A DNA stretch of 64,000 nucleotides, from positions 124,001-188,000 of the forward strand of contig NZ_JAGGPN010000049.1 in assembly GCF_018613795.1 (NCBI RefSeq), in the 5' to 3' direction. A program made the translations under genes and the position numbers. The notes below the pieces were generated by a model. That model saw only the letters and a list, made by a program, of their open reading frames with translations. It was not told where the DNA came from and searched no databases. Origin of the DNA: Arthrobacter sp. ISL-65 (GTDB taxonomy: Bacteria > Actinomycetota > Actinomycetes > Actinomycetales > Micrococcaceae). Below, in pieces: positions 34,492 through 43,349 of this stretch (position 1 is the first letter of the stretch; each line of letters begins with the position of its first letter).

Positions 34492-34529
34492 TTCTTAGAC
34501 CACAAACGTGAACCCACGTTGCTTTGCGG

Positions 34530-34949
34530 TTACTTGATCCAGCGGAGGTTGTACTGATACCGGTGCGGCTGGCCCTTGTTGACGTGGACACCGGCGGACA
34601 CTGCGAAGCAGGTCAGCGCAATCCAGATGAGCGTGGCCAGGACGGCGAACAGATTGCCGACCACGGGAAGCAGCACCAGCAGATTGGCCACGAAGGCCGC
34701 AATCGTCGGCGGCAGTGTGAAGTTGAGGGCTTCCTTGGACTCCTGCGCGGTGAACGGGCCGCGGTCGCGGAAGATGAGGTAAATCAGCAGCGCCGGAACA
34801 CAGCCGAGGATGCCGCCAAAGTGCGCCAGGGTGGCCCACTGCCGGTCCTCGCTGGCGGTCAGCGGAAGCGCATTGGCCGGAACGCCATGGTACTGGGGCA
34901 GGTCCTGGCCGGACTTTGTGTCCCTGCGGTCGCGAGCGTCTTCTGCCAC
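34530..34949 (-). CDS. DUF4870 domain-containing membrane protein
   Basis: A 139-aa integral membrane protein with a soluble N-terminal 45 residues and three hydrophobic segments: WATLAHFGGILGCVPALLIYLIF, then the TLPPTIAAFVANLLVLLPVV and LFAVLATLIWIALTC regions. This is the DUF4870 (Tic20-like) pattern; function unknown. I chose GTG at 34949 (MAEDARDRRD) because AAGGA stands 8 bases upstream; the frame is open further to 35045, but the extension has no family support. Confidence 0.85.
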   Translation of the reverse strand: MAEDARDRRDTKSGQDLPQYHGVPANALPLTASEDRQWATLAHFGGILGCVPALLIYLIFRDRGPFTAQESKEALNFTLPPTIAAFVANLLVLLPVVGNLFAVLATLIWIALTCFAVSAGVHVNKGQPHRYQYNLRWIK

Positions 34950-35078
34950 GGTGTCTTCCTTAAGCTTGCGTTGGTGCGATAGTGCCTTGGCGCCGGGGCC
35001 GCGGTGCGGTGGCGCCGTACCAAGGATACCGGGCCGTAGGGGCATTAGCGGGCGGAACGCCGAATAGCGGGGCTGTGG

Positions 35079-35933
35079 CTACGGAACTGTGAGGAAATCG
35101 ATGACCTCTTCTACCCGGCCCAGGAGGGCGGGCTCAAGGTCGGCGTAGGTGCGCACGGCGCCGAGAAGTTTTTGCCAGCCGAGGCCGATGTCTTCCTTGG
35201 TCTCGTGCGGCCAGCCGAAGGCGGTGAGGATGCCGGTTTTCCAGTCCGTGCCGCGCGGCACTACAGGCCACTGCGGAATGCCCAGCACCGACGGCCGGAT
35301 CGCCTGCCAGACGTCGACGTACGGGTGGCCTACTATCAGCACGTTTCCGGCGGCGCCGGGGGACGCCATCACGGCGTCGGCGATCCTGGACTCCTTGGAA
35401 TCTGGGACCAGGTGGTCCACCAGAACGCCCAGCCTGCGGCCGGGGCCGGGACGGAAGGAGGCAACGGCCGCCGCCAGGTCGTCGATGCCGTGCAGGGGCT
35501 CGACGACGATGCCCTCCACCCGGAGGTCGTCGCCCCAGACTTTTTCCACTAGTTCGGCATCATGCTTGCCTTCAACCCAGATCCGGCTGGCCTTGGCCAC
35601 CTGGGCGCGCTGCCCTTCCACCCGTACCGAGCCCGACGCCGTCCGTCCGGCCGTGCCCGATCCCGCGGGCTTCGCCTTGGGGGCCGGAGGCATCAGGCGG
35701 ATCGGCTGGCCGTCCAGGAGAAATCCGAAACCAAGCTTGAAGGACCGGGACTTTCCCCGACGGTCTTCGAGCGCCACCACGTGCATGCCGCCGGACTTCT
35801 CGACCCGGGTCACGGCGCCGACCCAGCCGGACTGGACGTCCTCGAGAACCATGCCGCGCTCCACCGGCACCTCGGGCAGGCTGTTCTTGGCAGGCGCTGC
35901 GATCTCCTGCGGGCCCCAGGTCTGGTACTGCAT
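35079..35933 (-). CDS. DUF3097 domain-containing protein
   Basis: A 284-aa actinobacterial protein of unknown function. Seen: an N-terminal beta-rich domain (GWVGAVTRVEKSGGMHVVAL) followed by a TOPRIM-like segment (IWVEGKHDAELVEKVWGDDLR, then GVLVDHLVPDSKE with acidic residues), suggesting a nucleic-acid or nucleotide role (inference). I chose ATG at 35933 (MQYQTWGPQE); a longer open frame to 36035 is unsupported. Divergent from hrcA, with the CIRCE element between them. Confidence 0.88.
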   Translation of the reverse strand: MQYQTWGPQEIAAPAKNSLPEVPVERGMVLEDVQSGWVGAVTRVEKSGGMHVVALEDRRGKSRSFKLGFGFLLDGQPIRLMPPAPKAKPAGSGTAGRTASGSVRVEGQRAQVAKASRIWVEGKHDAELVEKVWGDDLRVEGIVVEPLHGIDDLAAAVASFRPGPGRRLGVLVDHLVPDSKESRIADAVMASPGAAGNVLIVGHPYVDVWQAIRPSVLGIPQWPVVPRGTDWKTGILTAFGWPHETKEDIGLGWQKLLGAVRTYADLEPALLGRVEEVIDFLTVP

Positions 35934-36058
35934 TCGTTCACCGCTTTGCACTAGGAAGGAGCCGCTCCGGCCGCGGGCATGCCGCCGGGGGACAGGCGCC
36001 CGGAATTTCGCCCGGAGCGGTACCAATGCTAACAACGCGGCGACTCATATTAGACTTG

Positions 36059-36085
36059 TTAGCACTTAGGCATGTCGAGTGCTAA
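36059..36085. promoter_or_regulatory. CIRCE operator of hrcA-dnaJ
   Basis: TTAGCACTT, nine bases, GAGTGCTAA: the inverted repeat bound by HrcA, with one mismatch (last base of the left arm) from TTAGCACTC-N9-GAGTGCTAA. A likely -10 (CATATT, 36047-36052) lies just upstream, so HrcA would block transcription start. Confidence 0.93.
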
Positions 36086-36145
36086 CCACAGCGTTTACGG
36101 GCGGGACTAACGCCCGGCGCGGGTACGGCCAAAAGGAGGTGGACT

Positions 36146-37159
36146 GTGAGCGAACCACGGAAGCTTGAGGTGCTGCGCGCCATCGTGGAGGACTATGTCC
36201 ATTCCCGCGAACCCGTCGGCTCCAAGGCCCTGGTGGAACGGCACCATCTGGGCGTATCCAGCGCCACCATCCGCAACGACATGGCGGCACTGGAGGATGA
36301 GGGCCTCATCACGGCCCCGCACACCAGTGCAGGCAGGATTCCCACGGACAAGGGTTACCGCCTGTTCGTCGACCAGATCTCGGCGGTCAAGCCGCTCTCC
36401 CCGGCGGAGAAGCGTGCCATCCAGACCCTGCTTGAGGGGTCCGAGGACCTCGACGACGTCCTGGACCGGACGGCCCGTCTCCTGTCCCAGCTGACCAACC
36501 AGGTCGCCGTCGTGCAGTACCCGCACCTGAGCCGGGCCGTGGTCCGGCACATCGAATTTGTGCTGCTGGCACCGCGGAAGGTGCTGATCGTGCTGATCGC
36601 AGACTCCGGCAAGGTCGACCAGCGCGTCGTCGACGCCGGACAGGACCTGTCAGACGACACGCTCGCCACCCTGCGCACCCGGTTCATGAGCGGTGTGGCC
36701 GGAACGCCGGTGGCCATCCTGCCCCAGCACCTGGCCGCCGTCGTGGCCGGCTGCACGCCAGCCGAGCGCCCCGTTGCCTTGGCCCTCGGCAAGGGGCTGG
36801 AGGGCCTGGCGCACAACAGCCGGGAGGACCGGATGGTCCTGGCCGGAACGGCCAACCTGGCGCGGTCCAACGTTGACTTCCCGCTCAGCATCGGACCCGT
36901 GCTGGAGGCCCTCGAGGAGCAGGTGGTCATGTTGCGGCTCCTGAGCGACATGGCACAGGACCCCCGGGGCGTGGCCGTCAGCATCGGCCGCGAAAACCCC
37001 TACGACGGGCTGGCCGAAGCGTCGGTGGTGGCCACCGGCTACGGCCCCGACGCCACGGCCAAGGTGGGCATCCTTGGCCCCACCCGGATGGACTATCCCA
37101 CCACCATGGCCGCCGTGCGCGCGGTGGCCCGCTACCTTTCGAGGATTCTGGGCCCGTGA
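36146..37159 (+). CDS. hrcA: Heat-inducible transcription repressor HrcA
   Basis: Represses class I heat-shock genes by binding CIRCE; it needs GroEL to stay active, so misfolded protein relieves repression. 337 aa. The N-terminal winged helix contains KALVERHHLGVSSATIRNDM and LEDEGLITAPHTSAGRIPTD; the GAF-like dimerisation domain follows, and the closing LGPTRMDYPTTMAAVRAVAR is typical. GTG start after AAAAGGAGG. Autoregulation is shown by the CIRCE site 60 bp upstream; dnaJ follows on the same transcript. Confidence 0.97.
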   Translation: MSEPRKLEVLRAIVEDYVHSREPVGSKALVERHHLGVSSATIRNDMAALEDEGLITAPHTSAGRIPTDKGYRLFVDQISAVKPLSPAEKRAIQTLLEGSEDLDDVLDRTARLLSQLTNQVAVVQYPHLSRAVVRHIEFVLLAPRKVLIVLIADSGKVDQRVVDAGQDLSDDTLATLRTRFMSGVAGTPVAILPQHLAAVVAGCTPAERPVALALGKGLEGLAHNSREDRMVLAGTANLARSNVDFPLSIGPVLEALEEQVVMLRLLSDMAQDPRGVAVSIGRENPYDGLAEASVVATGYGPDATAKVGILGPTRMDYPTTMAAVRAVARYLSRILGP

Positions 37160-37217
37160 CCGCACGCCCCGGACATCCTTTGACCACAGCCAGTACAACC
37201 AGGAAGAGATACGAACT

Positions 37218-38345
37218 TTGAGCAGCCACTACGACGTTCTTGGAGTCTCCGCGGAAGCCACCGGCGAGGAGATCAAAAAGGCCTACCGCAAGCTGGCCCG
37301 CTCGCTTCACCCGGACGTAAACTCCGGGGAGGACGCCGCCGAACGGTTCAAGGCCGTCACCCACGCCTACGAGGTGCTGTCCGATCCGCAGAAGCGCAGG
37401 GTTTACGACACCACCGGCAACGAGAACGGCACGGACAACGGCTTTGGCGGCGGCGGCTATGCCGGCCAGGGCTTCGCGTTCCAGGACATCTTCGACACCT
37501 TCTTCGGCGCCGGCGGCACCTCCGGTCCCGCGTCCCGCGTCCGCCGCGGCCAGGACGCGCTCATCAGCGTGCGGATCGACCTGCGCGATGCCGTATTCGG
37601 CGTCAACAAGAAGCTGGAAGTGGACACGGCCGTCACCTGCCCCACCTGCGAAGGGTCCTGCTGCCGCGAGGGCAGCCACCCGGAACGCTGCGACATTTGC
37701 GGCGGCAGCGGCCAGGTGCAGCGGGCGGTCCGTTCCATCCTCGGCCAGGTCATGACCGCGGCCCCCTGCGGCTCGTGCGAGGGCTTCGGCACCGTCATCA
37801 AGGACCCCTGCAACGAGTGCAGCGGCCAGGGCCGCATCCGCAGCCGCCGCTCTCTGACCATCAAGGTCCCGGCCGGTGTGGCCACGGGAACGCGGATCCA
37901 GCTCTCCGGCCAGGGCGAGGCCGGCCCAGCGGGCGGGCCGTCCGGCGACCTCTACGTGGAAATCCGCGTCAACAACGACCCCACGTATGTCCGCGAGGGC
38001 GACGATCTCCACGCGACCCTGAACATTCCCATGACCGCCGCTGCCCTTGGCACGGAACTGAGCCTGGAAACCTTCGACGGCAAGCAGGAGATCGACGTCA
38101 AGGCGGGCACGCAGTCCGGCGAGATCATCACCCTCCGCGGCCTCGGCGTCACCCACCTGCGCGGCTACGGCCGCGGCGACCTCAAGGTCCATCTGCAGGT
38201 GGAAACGCCGTCCAGGCTCGACCCCGCCCAGGAGGACCTGCTCCGGCAGCTGGCCAAGCTCCGCGGTGAGCAGTTCTCCGAGGGAAAGCTCGCGGCCGGC
38301 GGCGGCGTCTTCGCCAAGCTGCGGGACCGCCTCGGTAACCTGTAG
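37218..38345 (+). CDS. dnaJ: Chaperone DnaJ (Hsp40)
   Basis: Co-chaperone that delivers substrates to DnaK and stimulates its ATPase. J domain at 1-70 with His31-Pro-Asp33 (SLHPDV), a Gly/Phe-rich linker (FGGGGYAGQGF), four zinc-finger repeats (CPTCEGSC, CDICGGSG, CGSCEGFG, CNECSGQG) and the C-terminal peptide-binding domains. The first repeat ends in Cys rather than Gly. 375 aa from TTG at 37218 (MSSHYDVLGV); a frame open from 37074 would overlap hrcA. It is the hrcA-linked DnaJ2 type, without grpE or dnaK beside it. Confidence 0.95.
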   Translation: MSSHYDVLGVSAEATGEEIKKAYRKLARSLHPDVNSGEDAAERFKAVTHAYEVLSDPQKRRVYDTTGNENGTDNGFGGGGYAGQGFAFQDIFDTFFGAGGTSGPASRVRRGQDALISVRIDLRDAVFGVNKKLEVDTAVTCPTCEGSCCREGSHPERCDICGGSGQVQRAVRSILGQVMTAAPCGSCEGFGTVIKDPCNECSGQGRIRSRRSLTIKVPAGVATGTRIQLSGQGEAGPAGGPSGDLYVEIRVNNDPTYVREGDDLHATLNIPMTAAALGTELSLETFDGKQEIDVKAGTQSGEIITLRGLGVTHLRGYGRGDLKVHLQVETPSRLDPAQEDLLRQLAKLRGEQFSEGKLAAGGGVFAKLRDRLGNL

Positions 38346-38347
38346 CG

Positions 38348-39118
38348 GTGAGCAACCCCGTATTCTTCACCCCGGCCGGCGCGCTGGACGGCACTGTTCC
38401 CGGTTCGCTGTTCGTCCTGGCCGGTGCCGAGGCCCGGCACGCGGTCACCGTGAAGCGCCTGGCAGTGGGGGAGCAGGTTGACATAGCCGACGGCGCCGGC
38501 AAACGCATCACCGGAACCGTGACGGAGGCTGCCCCCGCCGAGCTGACGGTCGAATGCGCCACCGTCAGTGTGGAACCGCGGCCGGACACCCGCCTCGTTC
38601 TCGTGCAGGCCCTCGCCAAGGGTGACCGGGACGAGTTGGCGATCGAAACCGCCACCGAGCTGGGCATCGACGCGGTAATTCCGTGGCAGTCGGAACGCTC
38701 CATCGTCCGCTGGAAGGGTGACCGCGCGGCCAAGGCGCACGGCAAGTGGCAGTCTGCCGTCACGGCCGCCGCCAAGCAGGCACGCCGAGCCTGGATCCCC
38801 GAGGTGAGGCCCGCCGTCGACACTCAGGCGCTGGCCAAGGAAGTGGCGGACGCCGGCCTTGCCGTGATCCTGCACGAAGACGCGGTGACGCCGCTGCGGC
38901 GGGTCCTGGGCAAGTGGTCGGAGGAGCGCCAGGTGGCGTCGGACCCCAGCGAGGTCCTCCTCATCGTTGGTCCCGAAGGAGGCATCAGCCCCCGCGAGGT
39001 CACCCGGCTGTGCAGCGCCGGGGCGGTCACGGCACTGCTGGGACCGCACGTCCTGCGGTCATCCACGGCGGGACCAGCCGGCGTCGTGGTTGCCAGCGAC
39101 GTCCTGGGCCGCTGGTAG
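38348..39118 (+). CDS. rsmE: 16S rRNA (uracil-1498-N3)-methyltransferase RsmE
   Basis: Methylates U1498 of 16S rRNA using S-adenosylmethionine. 256 aa; N-terminal PUA-like domain (HAVTVKRLAVGEQVDIADG near 28-46) and C-terminal SPOUT methyltransferase with the knot motifs LVQALAKGDRDE, LLIVGPEGGISPREV and LGPHVLRSSTAG. GTG start lies two bases after the dnaJ stop, so it belongs to the hrcA-dnaJ-rsmE unit. A 17-bp tandem repeat follows the stop. Confidence 0.95.
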   Translation: MSNPVFFTPAGALDGTVPGSLFVLAGAEARHAVTVKRLAVGEQVDIADGAGKRITGTVTEAAPAELTVECATVSVEPRPDTRLVLVQALAKGDRDELAIETATELGIDAVIPWQSERSIVRWKGDRAAKAHGKWQSAVTAAAKQARRAWIPEVRPAVDTQALAKEVADAGLAVILHEDAVTPLRRVLGKWSEERQVASDPSEVLLIVGPEGGISPREVTRLCSAGAVTALLGPHVLRSSTAGPAGVVVASDVLGRW

Positions 39119-39121
39119 ATC

Positions 39122-39172
39122 CAGGCCGCCGGTAAGTCCAGGCCGCCGGTAACTTCAGGCCGCCGGTAACTT
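39122..39172 (+). repeat. 17-bp tandem repeat, three copies
   Basis: CAGGCCGCCGGTAASTY repeated three times in register (39122-39138, 39139-39155, 39156-39172); copies 2 and 3 are identical. It begins 4 bases after the rsmE stop in the gap before a convergent gene. Confidence 0.9.
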
Positions 39173-39202
39173 CAGCCAGCCAACGCGTCGCTTACGGGAC
39201 CG

Positions 39203-40198
39203 CTAGCGAACCGTGAACCCCCGTGAGTCCACGTTGAGTTCGTCCTCGGGCTTACCCGGGCCGATCTGGGAGACGCGCACCTCGTAGTTGCCGGGCCCGA
39301 GGTTGACCGTGATGCCGAAGATCCCGGAGGCGGCGGGATCCGCTGCGGCCATGACTTCCCCGGTCAGATAGCTTTCCTTGTCGCCGTTGTCCTGGACCTT
39401 GAGGATGCGCCAGTGGAGTTTGCCGTTGGGGACGGTGCTTCGTCCGGCGATCTTGACCCGTCCGTCGCCGACTTCGGTGCCTTGTTGCGGATCGATGATC
39501 CACACCGGTGCAACCATTCCGGCGCTGCGTGACGTGGGGGCACCGAGCTTCACGTGCTTGAACGCCAGGTAATCGGTGTGCCCGTCCACCAGGATCACCA
39601 CCTCGATTTGCTGGCCGGAGTCGATCAGGCCCGAGCTGGCCCCGGCGGCTGTCGCAGTGTAGACCAGCTGCTGGATGGCCCGCTGGGCCATGTCTGCGTC
39701 GAGGTTGCTGTTGAAGGCATCCGCGGAAACGTCCACGGTAATGACATTGGTGCCCGAGATCGACGTCGCCAGGTTCTTGGGATTCTGCCACGGCGTGAAG
39801 AAGTCCGGATCCAGCGGCGTCTCCGACATCATGGCCCGCAGGGCCCGTGTGATCGGGTTCTCGTCGTCCGGCACGTCGCGGAACTCGCGGTAGAGGAAGA
39901 CGTTGCTGTTGCTTCGCCCGATCCAGTAAACGGGCGCCTTGTTCGAGGACTGCGTCGTTTCCAGCGGCGCGCTGGTAGTGGGAACGCCGTCCGTGCCGGC
40001 GGCCCGGCGCGACGAGGAGGTCGGAGAGTTGGCGGATGTCACCGCAGGATCGGGATCGGCAATGCATCCGGAGAGCAGCAGGGCAGCCGGAAGCAGCGCG
40101 GACAGCAGTGCGGAGCGAATCCGCGGTGCTTTCCGGCCCGGAGTTCCTGGCTGACTGATGCTGGCGATCCCTTCGAATGAGCAGTTGCTTGCGGGCAC
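39203..40198 (-). CDS. GerMN/Gmad2 domain lipoprotein
   Basis: An exported lipoprotein. A hydrophobic segment ending in the lipobox LLLSGC marks lipidation; after a Ser/Thr-rich linker comes a GerMN domain (VYWIGRSNSNVFLYREFRDV, then MSETPLDPDFFTPW) and a Gmad2 immunoglobulin-like domain (VWIIDPQQGTEV to the closing NVDSRGFTVR). Relatives lie beside two-component or sporulation genes in other bacteria, but function here is unknown. The start is unsure: the signal peptide begins well inside the open frame, which extends to 40312. GTG at 40198 is a compromise, and an ATG near 40257 with AAAGG upstream is also possible. Confidence 0.8.
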   Translation of the reverse strand: MPASNCSFEGIASISQPGTPGRKAPRIRSALLSALLPAALLLSGCIADPDPAVTSANSPTSSSRRAAGTDGVPTTSAPLETTQSSNKAPVYWIGRSNSNVFLYREFRDVPDDENPITRALRAMMSETPLDPDFFTPWQNPKNLATSISGTNVITVDVSADAFNSNLDADMAQRAIQQLVYTATAAGASSGLIDSGQQIEVVILVDGHTDYLAFKHVKLGAPTSRSAGMVAPVWIIDPQQGTEVGDGRVKIAGRSTVPNGKLHWRILKVQDNGDKESYLTGEVMAAADPAASGIFGITVNLGPGNYEVRVSQIGPGKPEDELNVDSRGFTVR

Positions 40199-40463
40199 GC
40201 CCGACCGTTGCCGGCGGGCTCCTTTTCCAGCATTACACGAGACTTTGGGGCACATCGTGCCTTTCGGGGCAGGCGGCCGAACTGCAACGGGAACGATATG
40301 AGGCCGATACAAAGTTGAGATCTAATTGCGGGAACGCGTTACAGAATTGCGGTCGCCGTGACCTTCCCGGACGGCAGGCAGGGGCGAGCGCTGGCGTAAG
40401 ATGTAAAGACACAAACGAGTTATTTTCCGAACTGGAGGGAACTTAAGGCCCCAGGCCGTCACC

Positions 40464-41564
40464 ATGACTGAATCAGCAAACGGAAAGCGCCGCCTCAATA
40501 CGGGGGACCGCACCACGGGCGAATTCCCCCATAGTCTCCCCGGTGTCCGGACGGAGGTGGTCATCTTCGATAACTCTGATCAGATGGTGCAGTCGCTGGG
40601 CAGCCACGACGAGGCCCTCCGCTTCATCGAGGACCAGTTCCCGGCCGTCAGTTTCCACGTCCGCGGCAACGAACTCTCCATCAACGGACCCGCGGCCGAT
40701 GTTCCGCGGATCATGCGCCTGCTCCACGAGGTCCGGGGGCTCGTGGCCCGCGGCACCGTGATTACGCCCGCAGTCCTCCAGCAACTGGTTTCGCTGCTCC
40801 GCAGCCAGTCCCTGCAGAACCCGGTCGAGGTGCTGACCCACGAGATTCTGTCCAGCCGCGGCAAGACCATCCGGCCCAAGACACTGAACCAGAAGAACTA
40901 CGTGGACGCCATCGACGCGAACACGGTGATCTTCGGGATCGGTCCCGCCGGTACCGGCAAGACCTACTTGGCGGTGGCCAAGGCGGTGCAGGCCCTGCAG
41001 CAGAAGGAAGTCAGCCGGATCATCCTCACCCGTCCCGCCGTTGAAGCGGGCGAACGGCTGGGTTTCCTCCCCGGCACGCTCAGCGACAAGATCGACCCGT
41101 ACCTGCGCCCGCTGTACGACGCGCTGCACGACATGATGGACCCCGAGTCCATTCCCCGGCTGATGGCGGCCGGAACCATCGAAGTCGCTCCGCTGGCCTA
41201 CATGAGGGGCCGGACGCTGAACGACGCCTTCATCATCCTCGACGAGGCACAGAACACCACGCCGGAACAGATGAAGATGTTCCTCACCCGCCTCGGCTTC
41301 GGCTCCAAGATGGTGGTCACCGGCGACGTCACGCAGGTGGACCTTCCGTTCGGAACCCGCTCCGGCCTGCGCATCGTCGAGGAGATCCTTACCGGAATCG
41401 ACGACGTCAGCTTCTCCGTTCTGGACGCCGCCGACGTCGTCCGCCACCGCCTGGTGGGGGACATCGTCAACGCCTACGGCATCTGGGACGAAGCACAACG
41501 CAACCGGGTCAAGCATTCCGTTCCCCGGGAACGACGGGAGAGCACGCATGAGCATCGAAGTTAA
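40464..41564 (+). CDS. PhoH family ATPase
   Basis: A 366-aa PhoH-like ATPase; homologues are linked to RNA metabolism and phosphate starvation, but the exact role is unclear. Walker A GPAGTGKT at 160-167, Walker B FIILDEAQN near 254-262 and the sensor TGDVTQVDLP near 287. A KH-like N-terminal part precedes the ATPase domain. TAAGAT near 40396 is a candidate -10, giving a leader of about 60 bases. The 3' end overlaps ybeY by 17 bp, the conserved phoH-ybeY pairing that suggests a joint role in rRNA processing. Confidence 0.95.
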   Translation: MTESANGKRRLNTGDRTTGEFPHSLPGVRTEVVIFDNSDQMVQSLGSHDEALRFIEDQFPAVSFHVRGNELSINGPAADVPRIMRLLHEVRGLVARGTVITPAVLQQLVSLLRSQSLQNPVEVLTHEILSSRGKTIRPKTLNQKNYVDAIDANTVIFGIGPAGTGKTYLAVAKAVQALQQKEVSRIILTRPAVEAGERLGFLPGTLSDKIDPYLRPLYDALHDMMDPESIPRLMAAGTIEVAPLAYMRGRTLNDAFIILDEAQNTTPEQMKMFLTRLGFGSKMVVTGDVTQVDLPFGTRSGLRIVEEILTGIDDVSFSVLDAADVVRHRLVGDIVNAYGIWDEAQRNRVKHSVPRERRESTHEHRS

Positions 41565-42021
41565 CAACGAATCCGGCATCCAGGTGGACGAACCCCGGCT
41601 GGTGGCATTGGCACGCTTCATCTTCGAGCAGCTCTACATCCATCCGCAGGCGGAACTGTCCATCCTGCTGGTGGACGAGCCGGCCATGGAGAAGCTGCAC
41701 ATCGAGCTCATGGATGAGCCGGGAGCCACCGACGTGCTCTCGGTCCCCATGGATGAGCTGACCCCGGGAACCCCGGACAAGCCCACCCCGCAGGGGATGC
41801 TTGGCGACATCGCGATCTGCCCTCAGGTGGCGGAGGTCCAGGCCCGCAGCGCCGGGCACTCCACGCAGGACGAGATGCTGCTGCTGACCACGCACGGAAT
41901 CCTCCACCTGCTCGGCTATGACCATGCCGAACCTGAGGAGAAGGCAGAAATGTTCGGCCTGCAGCGCGAACTGCTGACGGCATTCACCGGCAAAGAAGCA
42001 CCGGCCGAGACCACCCAGTGA
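41548..42021 (+). CDS. ybeY: Endoribonuclease YbeY (rRNA maturation factor)
   Basis: Zinc-dependent endoribonuclease needed for 16S rRNA 3'-end maturation and ribosome quality control. 157 aa; the metal site is complete, His116, His120 and His126 in HGILHLLGYDH. The stretch TDVLSVPMDE near 67-76 carries the conserved strand. Starts inside the end of phoH and its stop overlaps the next start in GTGA. Confidence 0.96.
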   Translation: MSIEVNNESGIQVDEPRLVALARFIFEQLYIHPQAELSILLVDEPAMEKLHIELMDEPGATDVLSVPMDELTPGTPDKPTPQGMLGDIAICPQVAEVQARSAGHSTQDEMLLLTTHGILHLLGYDHAEPEEKAEMFGLQRELLTAFTGKEAPAETTQ

Positions 42022-43349
42022 CCTCCCTGCTCCTTGTCTGCATGGCGCTGGCGTTTCTCGGTGCCGCAGCGCTGCTGACGGCTGCCGAGGCGGCGTTCAG
42101 CTTTCTTCCGCGCCACGACGCCGAGCAGGCGGTGCAGGGGAGTCGGGGGCCGGCGTTGCGGCGGATCCTGGATCAGCCGATGACGCACATGCGTGCCCTG
42201 CGTTTTTGGCGGATCTGGTTCGAGACGGCCTCCGCAGTGGCCGTGGCTGTACTCCTCTACAGCGTGCTGGACGACGTCTGGCTGGCCGGCCTGGCCGCGA
42301 CGGGCATCATGGCGGTCCTCGGGTTTGTGCTGGTGGGCGTCTCGCCGCGCCAGCTGGGCCGCTCGCATCCCGCCGCCGTGGCGCAGTATTCGGCGTCGCT
42401 GGTCCGGTTCCTGGCCTGGATACTGGGACCGATCCCCGCGTGGCTGGTCCGGCTGGGCAGTGCCGTGGCCCCGGGGTCGCCCAACGGTGACGACTCCTAC
42501 TTCAGCGAGGAGGAGTTCCGCGAACTGGTAGACCGGGCCACCGAGTCGGACATGATCGAGGACAACGAGGCAGAACTCATCCAGTCCGTCTTCGAGTTCG
42601 GCGACACCCTGGTCCGCGCCGTCATGGTGCCGCGGACGGACATCCTGACCGTCGACGCCGGTTCAAGCCTGCACAGCGCGATGGCACTGTTCCTGCGGTC
42701 GGGGTATTCCAGGATCCCCGTCATCGGCGAAAACACCGACCAGATCCTGGGCATCATCTACCTCAAGGATGTGGCCGCCGCGATTCACGGCATGGATCCG
42801 GAGGCCGAACCGCCCGTGGTGGACGTGCTGGCCCGCGAGGTCCGCTACGTGCCGGATTCGAAGCCGGTGAGCGACCTCCTGCGGGAACTCCAGAAGGAAT
42901 CCACGCACGTGGCCATCGTCATCGACGAGTACGGCGGGACGGCCGGGCTGGTGACGCTGGAAGACCTCATCGAAGAGCTCGTCGGCGAAATCGTGGATGA
43001 ATACGATTCGGAAAGCGCCGCCGTCGTCGACCTCGGCGACGGCACGTACCGGGTGAGCTCCCGGATGGGGATCGACGACCTCGGCGAGCTGTTCGGCATC
43101 GAACTGGACGACGACGAGGTGGACACCGTGGGCGGCCTGCTGGCCAAGGCCCTCGGCCGGGTCCCGATCGTGGGCAGCGCCGTGGATATCGACGGCGTTT
43201 CGCTGCGCGCCGAGCGGCTCGAGGGCCGCCGGAACCGCGTCAGCCACATCATTGCGGCCGCTGCGCCGAAAGAACACACTGACCTTGAAGAACTTCTCGA
43301 CGAGGCCGAATCAATGCAACAGGGAGTTCCACGTGAGCAAGCAGAATAA
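42018..43349 (+). CDS. CNNM/CorC hemolysin-family transporter
   Basis: A 443-aa membrane protein of the CNNM family, linked to magnesium or cobalt transport. The N-terminal DUF21 domain has three to four membrane helices (LLVCMALAFLGAAALLTAAE, SAVAVAVLLYSVLDDV, LAATGIMAVLGFVLVGVSPR). Two CBS repeats follow (VMVPRTDILTVDAG with GIIYLKDVAAA, and HVAIVIDEYGGTAGLVTLED), then the C-terminal CorC/HlyC domain. Starts on GTG in a four-base overlap with ybeY and overlaps era by 17 bp; the genes form one compact operon. Confidence 0.93.
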   Translation: MTSLLLVCMALAFLGAAALLTAAEAAFSFLPRHDAEQAVQGSRGPALRRILDQPMTHMRALRFWRIWFETASAVAVAVLLYSVLDDVWLAGLAATGIMAVLGFVLVGVSPRQLGRSHPAAVAQYSASLVRFLAWILGPIPAWLVRLGSAVAPGSPNGDDSYFSEEEFRELVDRATESDMIEDNEAELIQSVFEFGDTLVRAVMVPRTDILTVDAGSSLHSAMALFLRSGYSRIPVIGENTDQILGIIYLKDVAAAIHGMDPEAEPPVVDVLAREVRYVPDSKPVSDLLRELQKESTHVAIVIDEYGGTAGLVTLEDLIEELVGEIVDEYDSESAAVVDLGDGTYRVSSRMGIDDLGELFGIELDDDEVDTVGGLLAKALGRVPIVGSAVDIDGVSLRAERLEGRRNRVSHIIAAAAPKEHTDLEELLDEAESMQQGVPREQAE

